DNA of 64,000 nucleotides from Anaerobutyricum faecale (GCA_019119645.1 DWWR01000108.1:1-64000); one strand, 5' to 3'; shown: positions 43,694 to 53,599, counted from the first letter of the stretch. The notes: a model not told the origin generated them from the sequence alone. Program-made: numbers and translations.

Positions 43694-44101
43694 ATGGCAG
43701 AGAAAAGCTTCAGACTGGAAATTATCTCACCGGACCGGATTTTCTATACCAATGATGTCACGATGGTCGAGTATAATACGGTGGACGGCGAGGTGGGAGT
43801 CTATGCGGAACATATTCCCATGACCCAGATCATCGCGCCAGGTCGTCTCACCATCACCGAGGAAAACGGACAGAAGATGGCCGCGCTGCTCTCGGGTTTC
43901 GTGGAGATCACCCCGGAGAAGGTGACCATCCTGGCGGAAGCGGTGGAATGGCCGCAGAATATCGATGTGGCCCGGGCCCGGAGAGCCCGCCAGCGGGCAC
44001 AGCAGATTCTGGAACAAGAAACGGATGAGCGGGAGACCGCACTGGCGGAGGCAGCCCTCGCGAGAGCTCTGGTGCGGCTGGACACCGTGGAAATAAAATA
44101 A
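43694..44101 (+). CDS. atpC: F-type ATP synthase subunit epsilon
   Basis: 135 residues: the N-terminal beta-sandwich (SFRLEIISPDRIFYTNDVTMV, read in part; GEVGVYAEHIPM) and the C-terminal helical hairpin (ARRARQRAQQILEQETDERE) that regulates ATPase activity. Last gene of the atp operon, followed by a strong terminator. Confidence 0.94.
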   Translation: MAEKSFRLEIISPDRIFYTNDVTMVEYNTVDGEVGVYAEHIPMTQIIAPGRLTITEENGQKMAALLSGFVEITPEKVTILAEAVEWPQNIDVARARRARQRAQQILEQETDERETALAEAALARALVRLDTVEIK

Positions 44102-44107
44102 TAACGG

Positions 44108-44150
44108 GAAAACGGCAGAAACCTGCGAGGTTGAGCCGTTTTCTTTTTTT
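44108..44150 (+). terminator. Terminator of the atp operon
   Basis: GAAAACGGC (44108-44116) pairs with GCCGTTTTC (44135-44143), followed by seven T. The gap to 44386 otherwise shows no gene. Confidence 0.92.
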
Positions 44151-44386
44151 ATGTACAATACAGGAGAATTCCGGCTGCTTTGGTAAAGCAGCGGGAAACT
44201 CACCTGAATTTCCATAATATTTCTGGACAAAGTCGTCAGAATCCTTATAATTAAATATATACGCCTGCCATAGGAGCATCTGCTCCCGGGGCAGAAGACG
44301 GCGGCAGAGCATCCGCACGCTGTGCGGAGGGATAATCATGCATGAAATAAACAGCCGCTGTAAATGTAAAAAAAGGGGGAGCCAGA

Positions 44387-45268
44387 ATGAAAGCACAGGA
44401 ATTACTGACATACGTGGAAGAACTGGTTTTTAAAACATCCATGTTTGGCTATGACAAAGATGAGGTGGATGTCCAGCTGGATAAGATCTGTGATGAGATT
44501 GAGGCCATCGTAAAGGAAAAGGATAAGGAAATTGAAGCACTGAAAAAAGGACAGACGATCATCATTTCTGATGATTCCGTCAGATTAAAAAAAGATGAGG
44601 AACCGTCCGCAGAAGCGCAGCCGGAGATGGATGAGGAAACAGAGGTTGGCGAATTAAAGAAACAGATAGAGACTCTGCGGAAGAGATTGCAGGAAGCGCA
44701 GGCCCAGGCGGAGGCGGCGGAGAAACAGGCGGAAGAAGCGGAAAAGAAAGCAGCCGCAGCTGAGGGACGAGCCGCTGTAGCAAGAAGCAAAGCCATGGCC
44801 GAAGCGGCCGCAAAGGCAGAGACAGCACCATCGGCCGGACAGTCAGCGCCGGAAGAGACCAGACAACCGCAGGCTGAGGAGAGTACAGAGGCACAGAACG
44901 CGCCGAAGAACCGCGATGAAGCTTATGAGCAGTACATAAGAAATGCCGATCTGCTCTGCAGACAGCTTTCCGATATTCAGAGCAAGCAGGATTCCATCAT
45001 AAAAGAAGCAGAAGAAAAAGCAGCGAAAAGCATAAAAGAAGCCGAGGAGAAAGCCGCGGAGAGTCTGAAAGAGGCAGAAGCAAAAGCGGCAAAGATCGTG
45101 GAGGAAGCTCAGGTGCAGGCCAACGAGATTCTGGCAGGCATACAGAGCCGGCGCGCAGAAGAGCAGAAGAAATACGATGAGCTCCTGGCTCAGAAACAGA
45201 AGATGCTTTCTTCCTTGAAAGAGATGGCAGAAGATGTCAGCGGTCTTCTGGAAAAGGTACAGGCATAA
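44387..45268 (+). CDS. DivIVA-like coiled-coil protein
   Basis: 293 residues. The start (TYVEELVFKTSMFGYDKDEV) resembles the conserved N-terminus of DivIVA/GpsB proteins, where FxTxxxGYxxxEVD is typical. An acidic stretch and two long Ala/Glu/Lys coiled coils follow (about 85-140 and 190-290), the second with repeated KEAEEKAA units. DivIVA proteins mark curved membranes and organise division or polar growth. GGGGGA precedes the start. It is flanked by terminators and so probably monocistronic. Confidence 0.75.
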   Translation: MKAQELLTYVEELVFKTSMFGYDKDEVDVQLDKICDEIEAIVKEKDKEIEALKKGQTIIISDDSVRLKKDEEPSAEAQPEMDEETEVGELKKQIETLRKRLQEAQAQAEAAEKQAEEAEKKAAAAEGRAAVARSKAMAEAAAKAETAPSAGQSAPEETRQPQAEESTEAQNAPKNRDEAYEQYIRNADLLCRQLSDIQSKQDSIIKEAEEKAAKSIKEAEEKAAESLKEAEAKAAKIVEEAQVQANEILAGIQSRRAEEQKKYDELLAQKQKMLSSLKEMAEDVSGLLEKVQA

Positions 45269-45295
45269 CGAAACAGTTACGGCAAAAAGGCAGGG

Positions 45296-45330
45296 AGCGT
45301 ATCGTTCCGGAAGGAACGGTGCGCTTTCTT
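45296..45330 (+). terminator. Terminator after the DivIVA-like gene
   Basis: AGCGTATCGTTCC (45296-45308) pairs with GGAACGGTGCGCT (45313-45325) with G-U pairs, followed by TTCTT. Confidence 0.7.
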
Positions 45331-45389
45331 CAACATAAGGGAACAGAAAAAAGGACATAAATAAAAATAGAAAAGACAGAGGAAAAATA

Positions 45390-46046
45390 ATGATTAAACT
45401 GGTAATTTTTGATATGGACGGTCTGATGTTTGACACGGAGAGAGCAACTTGCCGTGCCTTCATGGAGAAGGCAGCGCAGTGGGGTTACGAGCCGACCGAA
45501 GCACAGTATCTGCAGCTGCTGGGACTCAACGCGCAGGCGATCCTGGCAAAATATCATGAGTTCTTTCATGATGAAGAGCTCGACGCTCCGGAATTATACA
45601 GACAGGTGGGAGAGCGCAAAGCGCAGATCCTCAGCACGGAAGGCATGCCGGTCAAAAAAGGTCTTGTGGGACTGCTGGACGTGCTGGATCAAAAAGGGAT
45701 CAAAAAGGCAGTAGCCAGCGGCAGTTCCTTTGAATCTATCGAGCAGAATATCGCGGCCGCCGGGCTGACCGGCAGATTTGATCTGCTGATGACCACGGAA
45801 TGGGTAAAGAGAGGCAAGCCATTTCCGGATGTATTCCTTGCCATCTGTGATAAACTGAACATAGAACCGTCCGACGCGCTGGTGCTGGAAGACGCTGAGA
45901 ACGGTGTCCGCGCCGCTCTGGCGGCCGGCATCCGGGTGATCAATGTGCCGGATATGCTGCCGCTGCCGGAGGAACTGGCTGGACAGTGCGTCTCTGTGGA
46001 AGAGTCACTCTGCGATGTGATTCCATACATCGAAAAGGAAGCGTAA
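45390..46046 (+). CDS. HAD-family phosphatase (beta-phosphoglucomutase-like)
   Basis: 218 residues. HAD motif I is IFDMDGLMFDTE (Asp8 nucleophile, Asp10), motif II is VASGSS, the catalytic Lys is in KRGKPFPDVFL and motif IV is LVLEDAENGVRAA. The cap between motifs I and II is helical, as in beta-phosphoglucomutase and related sugar-phosphate phosphatases. Substrate not deducible. AGAGGA precedes the start. Confidence 0.9.
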   Translation: MIKLVIFDMDGLMFDTERATCRAFMEKAAQWGYEPTEAQYLQLLGLNAQAILAKYHEFFHDEELDAPELYRQVGERKAQILSTEGMPVKKGLVGLLDVLDQKGIKKAVASGSSFESIEQNIAAAGLTGRFDLLMTTEWVKRGKPFPDVFLAICDKLNIEPSDALVLEDAENGVRAALAAGIRVINVPDMLPLPEELAGQCVSVEESLCDVIPYIEKEA

Positions 46047-46148
46047 GATTTTCTGTTCCCGTCTCAAAAGAAAACTGAAGCGGGACAAACACACATACTT
46101 CGCGCCCGGCATAAAGTAAAGAGAAGTCATGGGAAAGCAGGAATTGCT

Positions 46149-46844
46149 GTGAGTCGATTGGATGACAGATATGATTTTGACTGGCTGCCGGGATTCAGGG
46201 AAATGATGGCATGCCAGGAAAAGGAATCAGAGATGACAGAAAGAAACCGGATGGAAGGTGATACCATGGATGGCGCCGCAGAGCCGCAGCCGGACATTGG
46301 CGCTCCTGCCAGAGAAATGGCACAGCCGGACGCCGGCGTTCTCACCGGGGAGATGGCGCAGCCGGATACCGGTGCTTTTGCCGGCAGAGCCGTGCCTTCG
46401 GATGGCCGCACTTTTTCTGAAGGAGCTGCACAGCCGCAGATGCTTCCGCCGGAAGAGCTGCAGCAGGAAGAACAAATCAACTGGAATGATTTTGAGTACA
46501 TGATCCGGATGCTGCCGGCGGCGGCCAGGGAAGTCTGGGCCGTGGCAGACGCGCTTCTGGACAGATTTGAATTTGAGGGCAGCTCCATGTATGCGGAGTA
46601 TCCCGACAAAAATGCGGTGTTAAAGATCGTCGACGCGATTTATGAGAAACTGAAATATTATGAGTCAGAGCAGACGGAAAATAAGGTGGACGGCACCCGC
46701 GGGAAGAACAGCTATTATCTGCCGCCGGAAGAGAGAGGCGTTCAGACGCCGTTCCGGCATCTGATACTGGTCATTGTCTGCTGGAATATGGCATACCGCC
46801 GGCAGCGCTATCGCCGGAGAAAAAAGATATTTCCGCTTTCTTAA
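46149..46844 (+). CDS. Hypothetical protein with internal decapeptide-like repeat
   Basis: 231 residues, start at GTG 46149 (uncertain). After a short head comes a Pro/Ala/Glu-rich stretch with near-repeats (PAREMAQPDAG, LTGEMAQPDTG, then FAGRAVPSDG), then a helical domain (about 105-180, NDFEYMIRMLPAAAREVWAV) and a C-terminal hydrophobic helix followed by a very basic end (YRRQRYRRRKKIF). I do not recognise the family. The basic tail after a hydrophobic segment might hint at membrane association. Confidence 0.6.
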   Translation: MSRLDDRYDFDWLPGFREMMACQEKESEMTERNRMEGDTMDGAAEPQPDIGAPAREMAQPDAGVLTGEMAQPDTGAFAGRAVPSDGRTFSEGAAQPQMLPPEELQQEEQINWNDFEYMIRMLPAAAREVWAVADALLDRFEFEGSSMYAEYPDKNAVLKIVDAIYEKLKYYESEQTENKVDGTRGKNSYYLPPEERGVQTPFRHLILVIVCWNMAYRRQRYRRRKKIFPLS

Positions 46845-46962
46845 AAAAATATAAAGATTTGACGACAGTTGTGGCCGGTTTGATGCGCCTGTGTTGCGTG
46901 GAGTGTGGAAACATGCTAAAATCGGTCACAGAAATTTTTATTTTAGAAGAAGGACTACCCTG

Positions 46963-48189
46963 ATGGATCATTTGATAAAGAAACTGGAAGAATGTTTAAA
47001 TGAGAAGCTCCTCAAGATCACTGTGAGTAATCCCCGCAGGGCAGAGGAGATAAAAAAATACAATATCCGCCCGGTGCTTCTCCGGAACCGCCTGGCTTTT
47101 CAGGTGGAAAGCCATACTAAAACGCAGGTTTTCCATGAGAATCTGGAAAAGAACGGAACGCTGGAGAAACTGAGAGAGATCCTGCCTCTGTATAAGCAGG
47201 TGCAGATACAGACCGTCGACGAGGAAGTGACTGCGCTTATCAACAAAAAAGGCAGGGCCTCCATTCGGACCGCTGCGAAGAAACCGGCGGCAAAAATTGT
47301 TCCCGGCGGCAAAAGGTCTGACCGGATCACTCCGGCGGCTTTTGCGGGAGAGCGTTCCGCGCCGGATTTGACCCGGCTGCTTCACAACCGTCCGAAGCAT
47401 TACATTCTGGAGGAGGGAAAGCCGGTTCCGTTTCTTCAGGATCTCGGCGTCATGACGTCGGAAGGAAAGATTGTCAGGACTCGTTATGATAAGTTCCGGC
47501 AGATCAATCGCTTCCTTGAATTTATTGAAGATGTTCTGCCTCATCTTAAGAGAGACAGAGAGATCACTATTTTGGATTTTGGCTGTGGTAAATCCTACCT
47601 GACCTTTGCGGTCTACTATTATCTGAGAGAACTCAAAGGCTGTGATGTGCGCATTATCGGACTTGATCTGAAAAAGGATGTCATCAGAAAATGCAGCCGT
47701 CTGGCGGAAAAATACGGATATGAGAAACTGAAGTTTTATGAGGGCTCCATTGAAGAATTTGAAGGAGTCAGTCATGTGGATATGGTCATCACCCTCCACG
47801 CCTGTGATACGGCCACGGATTACGCCCTCTATAAGGCGGTGCACTGGGGCGCTGACGTGATTTTGTCCGTTCCATGCTGTCAGCATGAGCTGAATCAGCA
47901 GCTGTCCGGGGACAGCCTCCGGCCTGTGACTGATTACGGGATTTTAAAGGAGAGATTTGCTGCCATGGCCACCGATGCCATCCGGGGAGGACTCCTGGAA
48001 GGAATGGGCTATGAGACACAGATTCTTGAATTTATAGAAATGGAACACACGCCGAAGAATCTCCTCATCCGTGCGGTGAAGGGAAAACGTGCTTCGGCGG
48101 AGAAGTGGGAAAAGACTCTGGAATTTTGTGAATCGTTTGGATTTAAACCTACGTTGAAAACACTTCTGGAAGAAGAAAGAGGTCGGTGA
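46963..48189 (+). CDS. SAM-dependent methyltransferase (Methyltransf_32 type)
   Basis: 408 residues. The Rossmann methyltransferase core starts near residue 195 with the SAM loop ILDFGCGKSYLTFAVYYYL, then GLDLKKDVI, and VITLHACDTATDYALYKAV with SVPCCQHE. This pattern fits the Methyltransf_32 group, whose substrates are mostly unknown; RNA is one possibility. The N-terminal 170 residues have Lys/Arg-rich segments that could bind nucleic acid. ATG 46963 has AGAAGGA upstream; the in-frame extension to 46891 is rejected. Confidence 0.82.
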   Translation: MDHLIKKLEECLNEKLLKITVSNPRRAEEIKKYNIRPVLLRNRLAFQVESHTKTQVFHENLEKNGTLEKLREILPLYKQVQIQTVDEEVTALINKKGRASIRTAAKKPAAKIVPGGKRSDRITPAAFAGERSAPDLTRLLHNRPKHYILEEGKPVPFLQDLGVMTSEGKIVRTRYDKFRQINRFLEFIEDVLPHLKRDREITILDFGCGKSYLTFAVYYYLRELKGCDVRIIGLDLKKDVIRKCSRLAEKYGYEKLKFYEGSIEEFEGVSHVDMVITLHACDTATDYALYKAVHWGADVILSVPCCQHELNQQLSGDSLRPVTDYGILKERFAAMATDAIRGGLLEGMGYETQILEFIEMEHTPKNLLIRAVKGKRASAEKWEKTLEFCESFGFKPTLKTLLEEERGR

Positions 48190-48191
48190 AA

Positions 48192-50744
48192 ATGAAAGAA
48201 ACAATGAGAATGGTGATTATTCATTCCCTGATCGGCGTTCTGGTCTTTATCGGCGCCCTGCTGTTTTTTAATTACAGAATTTCGGCAGAGAAGGGAAACC
48301 CGGTAACAGAACTGCAGAATTCCACCTATCCGGTGATGGAGATCGGCAACAGCGTCTCAAACTATAATATCATGTCCGCATATCGGAGCGATATTGATCT
48401 GTCGCTGGTCCGCAATCAGATTACAGTGGTGGACTACTCAAAAACCCTGGAACTTAAACTGCACAATTATGATTACGACATTACCGCAATTCAATACATT
48501 TTATTTGAGAAGACCCCGGATGATCCTCTGGAACAGGGAACTGTGAACCAGCTTACGGATAATGAAGAAGAAAATGTACGGACAGGCACTCTGACTTTTG
48601 AGAATGATCTGACCCCGGGGAAAAATTACTATCTGCAGCTGGCAGTCCGTCTGGACAACAGTACAAGAGTATATTTTTATACAAAGGTTCAGAATGGAGC
48701 CGGGTATAATCTTGATGAGTATTTTACATATGCTCTGAATTTCCACAATAATTTATTTGATAAAACTAAAATGGAAGACAATATCACCTATCTGGAACCG
48801 TCGGCCAATGCTTCCAGCTCATCTCTGGAATACGTAAATATAAATTCTAGCACCGATGCAGTTTCCTTTGGAAGTATGGAGGTAAAACAGGTGTCGGATC
48901 CCCGCATAAAGGTCCGGGAACTCAATGATACTTATGCAGTCCTGGAGCTGGACTCCGTGCTGTCCAGTGAGATCAGCGACGGGGTGGTCCAGTACTATAA
49001 TGTCAGCGAAACCTACCGCATGCGCTATACCGCGGAGCGGATGTATCTGCTGGATTATCAGAGGACCATGGACGCTTATTACAATGAAGAGATCATCGAC
49101 GCCTCTAACAGCTATCTGAGCCTTGGAATCCAGAACGAAGACAATGTGGAGTACCGCTCCTCTGATGAGGGACATAAACTGGCCTTCAGCGTGATGGGAC
49201 AGCTCTGGTACTATAATTATGACGAGTCTGATGTGACGAAGGTCTACAGTTTCGCCTCGGAAAATCTGGCGGATCTCCACAATGACCAGGAAGAACACGG
49301 TCTCAAGATCCTGGACTTTGATGACGATGGAAACATTTTGTATCTGGTGTACGGATATATCAGCCGAGGCCGCCATGAGGGGGACAACGGCATACAGATC
49401 ATGCGTTTTGACGCGGCAACCAGCTGCAATGAGGAACTGGCGTTTCTGGCGTCTTCCGTTCCTTACAGCAGTATGAAGGAAGATATCGGAAAGCTTGCCT
49501 ATCTGAACTCTGATAATGTATTTTACTGTGTTCTGGACGGCGATCTGCACGAGGTAGATCTCGATGAGAAAAGCGACAATATTCTGGTGTCCGGCATGAT
49601 CAACGAGAGTCTGACGGCTTCAGCGGATAAGAGTATCATTGCCATCGAGAAGAATAAAGATATCTGGGATAACACGGAAATCGAGATGATCGATCTGGAG
49701 AGCGGCCAGACCCAGACCTTTACCTGCGAGGGGAATGAGAGAATCCGTTCCGTGGGATTTTTATCCAACGATTTCATTTATGGTATTGCAGCCGCCTTGG
49801 ATGTATCCAGAGAGGAAAGCGGCGCCGTCACATTTCCTATGAACGAGATACGGATCATGAATATCGATGGAAATGAAGTGAGAAATTACACGCAGAAAAA
49901 TCGTTATATCATGGAGACCAGCATCAACGGAAGTGTCCTGGAGATGACTCTTGGAAAGAAAAATAATGGAAAGATCCGATCCACCGGCAATAAAGATTAT
50001 ATCCGCTATAAAGAAGCGGAGAAGGAGGACGGAGTCTCTCTGGTAAGTAAATATTCGGGAACCTTTGGAGAACAACTTTACTTCAAATTTCCAGAGTATA
50101 TTTATATACAGGTGGAACCGGATCTGATCCCGGCAAAGATTCTGTCCAGCGAGGATGACGCCTCTCTGACCCTCACCCGGAGCGGAGATGCGGCAGAGCA
50201 GTATTTTGTCTACGCGGACGGACAGACCCTGGCATCGTATACGAATCTGCCGGAAGCGGTCAAAGCCGCGTCGGAGGCCAGAGGAAGTGTCATTGACAGC
50301 TCAGAAAATGTAGTATGGGAATGTGCCTTTGTGGATTACGCCATGGTGGCGGGCATGGACGAGGTGACTAAAGTGTCCGGCGATGGAAAATCGCTGGCAG
50401 GATGTCTTTCCATGATCGCCCGCGTCAACGGAAAAAGCGCGGCGGCAAACAGCATTGATACAGATTCCGGTTCGGTGATGAAACTGCTGTCGGAATACAG
50501 CGGACAGGAGGCCCTGAATCTCATTGGCTGTTCTCTGGACGAAGTGCTGTACTACATCAGTAAGGGAAGTCCGGTGCTGGCACAGTATACAGGCGGAAGA
50601 TATGTGGTGGTTATGAGCTATAACTCCACGAAGATCCGGTATCTTGATCCGGTAACTGGTATTTCCACCGTGGGAGACCGGACACAGATCACGGAGAATT
50701 TCCAGAAAGCGGGAAATGTGTTCTACAGTTATCTGGAACAGTAA
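48192..50744 (+). CDS. Large membrane-anchored extracellular protein with C39-like C-terminus
   Basis: 850 residues. One membrane segment at about 10-27 (IHSLIGVLVFIGALLFF) suggests a type II anchor. Residues about 60-200 look like beta-sandwich repeats and 220-650 like a beta-propeller-type region with D/N-rich strands. The last 130 residues resemble a C39-like peptidase fold with a Cys at 738 (SLAGCLSMIARVNG) and LDPVTG, but the His normally found before VVV is Arg803 (GGRYVVVMSY), so it may be inactive. It overlaps the methyltransferase stop region and precedes the penicillin-binding protein, suggesting a wall-linked role. No known family name. Confidence 0.7.
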   Translation: MKETMRMVIIHSLIGVLVFIGALLFFNYRISAEKGNPVTELQNSTYPVMEIGNSVSNYNIMSAYRSDIDLSLVRNQITVVDYSKTLELKLHNYDYDITAIQYILFEKTPDDPLEQGTVNQLTDNEEENVRTGTLTFENDLTPGKNYYLQLAVRLDNSTRVYFYTKVQNGAGYNLDEYFTYALNFHNNLFDKTKMEDNITYLEPSANASSSSLEYVNINSSTDAVSFGSMEVKQVSDPRIKVRELNDTYAVLELDSVLSSEISDGVVQYYNVSETYRMRYTAERMYLLDYQRTMDAYYNEEIIDASNSYLSLGIQNEDNVEYRSSDEGHKLAFSVMGQLWYYNYDESDVTKVYSFASENLADLHNDQEEHGLKILDFDDDGNILYLVYGYISRGRHEGDNGIQIMRFDAATSCNEELAFLASSVPYSSMKEDIGKLAYLNSDNVFYCVLDGDLHEVDLDEKSDNILVSGMINESLTASADKSIIAIEKNKDIWDNTEIEMIDLESGQTQTFTCEGNERIRSVGFLSNDFIYGIAAALDVSREESGAVTFPMNEIRIMNIDGNEVRNYTQKNRYIMETSINGSVLEMTLGKKNNGKIRSTGNKDYIRYKEAEKEDGVSLVSKYSGTFGEQLYFKFPEYIYIQVEPDLIPAKILSSEDDASLTLTRSGDAAEQYFVYADGQTLASYTNLPEAVKAASEARGSVIDSSENVVWECAFVDYAMVAGMDEVTKVSGDGKSLAGCLSMIARVNGKSAAANSIDTDSGSVMKLLSEYSGQEALNLIGCSLDEVLYYISKGSPVLAQYTGGRYVVVMSYNSTKIRYLDPVTGISTVGDRTQITENFQKAGNVFYSYLEQ

Positions 50745-50814
50745 AATGTATAAAATGTCTGCTTCAGGCAGATACTGGAAAAGATAAAGTACAAGAAGCA
50801 TCATGGAGGTAGAT

Positions 50815-53430
50815 ATGAGCAGGAATCAACAGGGGGGTGGCATGCAGCCCCGAAGCAGGAAAAGGAAGAAGAACAGTATGACATGGAGGGTTTTAAAGAT
50901 TCTCGCCATTTGTCTGCTTGTGGCTTTTGCCGCGCTGGCGGTGCTTGCCGTCGTGCGGGTGGGAATCCCTGTCGTATCCATGTACAGGAATGCCGTGGAA
51001 GTCGTGGCAGAAAGTGATGAGAATACATTCAAAGCAGAACAGACTTCTTTTGTCTATGACGTGGATGGAAATGAAATTAAAAAACTCAAAGGGGAGAAAG
51101 ATGTCAATTATCTGGAATACGATGATATTCCTGACGCGGCAAAGCTGGCGTTCATTTCCATAGAAGATAAGAACTTTACTTCACACCGTGGAATCGATAT
51201 GGAAGGTATCGCCCGGGCGGTGGTGGCTCTGATCCGGAACCGTGGAGAGATCACGCAGGGAGGAAGTACCATCACGCAGCAGCTGGCAAGAGGCGTTTTC
51301 CTGAGTTATGAGACGACTTACAGCCGGAAGATTCAGGAAATGTTCATTGCCGTTGCGCTGGAGCAGAAATATACCAAGGAGCAGATCCTGGAATTCTATA
51401 TCAATAATGTATATTTTGCCAACGGTTATTACGGTATTGAAGCGGCGTCGGAGGCTTACTTTGGCAAGCAGGCAAAGGATCTCACCATATCCCAGATCGC
51501 TTTCCTCTGCGCTATTCCGAACAGTCCGAGCCGGTATGATCCGTATGATGATCCGGACGCCACCATGGAAAGAAGGGACCGTATCCTGGGCAGCATGTAC
51601 GAGGAAGGATATATCAGTGAGTCCCAGTATGAGAAATCCATGTCGGAAAAGATCACCGTTCTCCCGAAAAAGGAGACACAGTCCAATGACTATGCGGAGA
51701 CTTACATTATCAAATGCGCCGTGGAGAGTCTCATGAAGGAACAGGGATTTGAATTCCAGTACACCTTTGATGATGACGATGAGGAAGAGGCATACGACGA
51801 AGAATACGATGAACTGTACAATGCGTGCAGACAGAGCCTGTATACGGCCGGATATCGCATTTACACGTCCATTGACATGGATATGCAGAGTCAGCTGCAG
51901 GAATCCGTGTCTTCTCAGCTGGCCATGTTCACGGATAAAACAGATGACGGAATTTATGAAGTGCAGGGAGCGGCGGTCTGCATAGACAACAGCACCGGAC
52001 GGGTGTCAGCCATTGTGGGAGGCCGGGAAGAAGATCAGGAAGGATACGGATTAAATCGTGCTTACCAGAGCTATCGTCAGCCGGGAAGCGCCATCAAACC
52101 GCTTCTGGTATACGCACCGGCTCTGGAGCAGGGCTACACTGCTTACAGTACCCTGGATGACAGCAGGATGACAGGCGAGGACGCCGTGTCCAACTCCGGA
52201 TATTCCTATCTGGGACCGATTTCCCTGCGAAAGGCAGTGCAGAAGTCCAGTAACGTGGCCACATACCGGCTCTATGAGGAACTGGGACCGGAAAACTGCC
52301 TGAAATATCTGGAAAATATGAACTTTGCGGGACTGGAACCGGAAGATTACAAATATGATACCACCTGTCTGGGCGGATTTACCCGGGGAACCACCGCCGT
52401 GGAGATGGCGGCGGGCTATGCGACCCTTGCTAACGATGGAAAATACCGGACGCCGACCTGCATTGTGCGGGTTACCGATGCGGACGGCAATGTCATTGTG
52501 CCAAATGAGGAAGACAGCAAAGAAATCTACTCCAGCAATGCGGCCCGCAGCATGACGGACATTCTGGAAAGCTGCGTGACAGACAGCTCTGCCACAGCTT
52601 CCGGCTGTGCCCTTGATGTGGATACCGCAGTGGCCTGCAAGACAGGAACCACCTCCAACTATGTGGACGGATGGCTCTGCGGATATTCCCCATATTATAC
52701 AACAGCCGTATGGGTAGGAATGGATGTCTACGAACCTGTGGAGGGATTGACAGGAAGCTCCTATCCGGAGGATATCTGGAAGAACTTTATGGACAAGGTA
52801 CACCAGAATCTGCCGGAGAAGACTTTTGATTCTACTCTCAGTGATGATGATGACACGGGTGCCACCCGGACTACCCGGGCCACCACGGAAGAGGAATCCG
52901 AGCAGGATATCAAAATGGACGAGGGCAATCAGAATCTGGATGAAGTGCAGCCAGGGGATGACAGGAATAATAACCCGGCCGATGAAGGTAATCAGAACAG
53001 CGGAAATGATTCCGGCGGTAATCCGGGAAACAGCAGTAATTCCGGCAGCAGTAACAGTGGAAACAGTTCAGGAGGCAGCTCTTCGGGAAGCGGAAATAAT
53101 TCCGGCAGCGGCAGTTCCGGAAGCGGAGGAAGCGGAAGCAGCTCCGGCGGAAGTTCTCAGGGAAGCAGCAATTCCGGAGGCGGCAGCGGTTCCGGCAGTG
53201 ACAGCGGAAACAGCGGAAGCAGTTCGGGTGGCAGCTCCTCGGGAAGCGGAAATAATTCCGGCAGCGGCAGTTCCGGCAGTGGAGGAAGCGGAAGCAGCTC
53301 CGGCGGAAGTTCTCAGGGAAGCAGCGGTTCCGGCAGTGACAGCGGTTCCGGAAATGATTCCGGCAGCAGTAATAACGGCGGTTCCGGCGGCGGAGACAGC
53401 GCCCAGGGAGAAGCCGACGGGGCGGAATAA
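50815..53430 (+). CDS. Class A penicillin-binding protein (transglycosylase/transpeptidase)
   Basis: 871 residues. A membrane segment lies at about 25-50, the glycosyltransferase-51 domain at about 75-250 (SIEDKNFTSHRGIDMEGIAR with the catalytic Glu; GGSTITQQLARG), and the transpeptidase domain at about 360-640 with SxxK in QPGSAIKPLL, SSN in KSSNVATYR and KTGT in ACKTGTTSNY. It polymerises and cross-links peptidoglycan. An acidic stretch at about 320-335 and a long Ser/Gly/Asn tail (from about 690) are extra. ATG 50815 follows GGAGGT. Ends before a bidirectional terminator. Confidence 0.95.
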   Translation: MSRNQQGGGMQPRSRKRKKNSMTWRVLKILAICLLVAFAALAVLAVVRVGIPVVSMYRNAVEVVAESDENTFKAEQTSFVYDVDGNEIKKLKGEKDVNYLEYDDIPDAAKLAFISIEDKNFTSHRGIDMEGIARAVVALIRNRGEITQGGSTITQQLARGVFLSYETTYSRKIQEMFIAVALEQKYTKEQILEFYINNVYFANGYYGIEAASEAYFGKQAKDLTISQIAFLCAIPNSPSRYDPYDDPDATMERRDRILGSMYEEGYISESQYEKSMSEKITVLPKKETQSNDYAETYIIKCAVESLMKEQGFEFQYTFDDDDEEEAYDEEYDELYNACRQSLYTAGYRIYTSIDMDMQSQLQESVSSQLAMFTDKTDDGIYEVQGAAVCIDNSTGRVSAIVGGREEDQEGYGLNRAYQSYRQPGSAIKPLLVYAPALEQGYTAYSTLDDSRMTGEDAVSNSGYSYLGPISLRKAVQKSSNVATYRLYEELGPENCLKYLENMNFAGLEPEDYKYDTTCLGGFTRGTTAVEMAAGYATLANDGKYRTPTCIVRVTDADGNVIVPNEEDSKEIYSSNAARSMTDILESCVTDSSATASGCALDVDTAVACKTGTTSNYVDGWLCGYSPYYTTAVWVGMDVYEPVEGLTGSSYPEDIWKNFMDKVHQNLPEKTFDSTLSDDDDTGATRTTRATTEEESEQDIKMDEGNQNLDEVQPGDDRNNNPADEGNQNSGNDSGGNPGNSSNSGSSNSGNSSGGSSSGSGNNSGSGSSGSGGSGSSSGGSSQGSSNSGGGSGSGSDSGNSGSSSGGSSSGSGNNSGSGSSGSGGSGSSSGGSSQGSSGSGSDSGSGNDSGSSNNGGSGGGDSAQGEADGAE
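53065..53376 (+). repeat. 156-bp direct duplication in the Ser/Gly tail of the penicillin-binding protein
   Basis: The segment starting at 53065 recurs at 53221 with about 90 percent identity, giving a 52-residue period in the coded tail (units rich in SSGS, GNNSGSGSS and SGGSSQGSS). Such low-complexity repeats expand and contract by slippage. Confidence 0.85.
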
Positions 53431-53525
53431 GCGCAGTCCATTCAACCACGCGATTGTTCAATCATCAATACGGATGTTTTGACGATACCGTTTTAAATAT
53501 CAGATATCGAAAATTCAGACAGTAA

Positions 53526-53566
53526 AAAACCGGCACATGGTCTTATGTGCCGGTTTTCGTCTTTTA
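53526..53566. terminator. Bidirectional terminator between the penicillin-binding protein and prs genes
   Basis: AAAACCGGCACAT (53526-53538) pairs perfectly with ATGTGCCGGTTTT (53545-53557), loop of six, T-rich on the plus side and on the minus side. Confidence 0.93.
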
Positions 53567-53599
53567 TCCTGCTGAAACAGTGATGAATGAAAACAGTGA

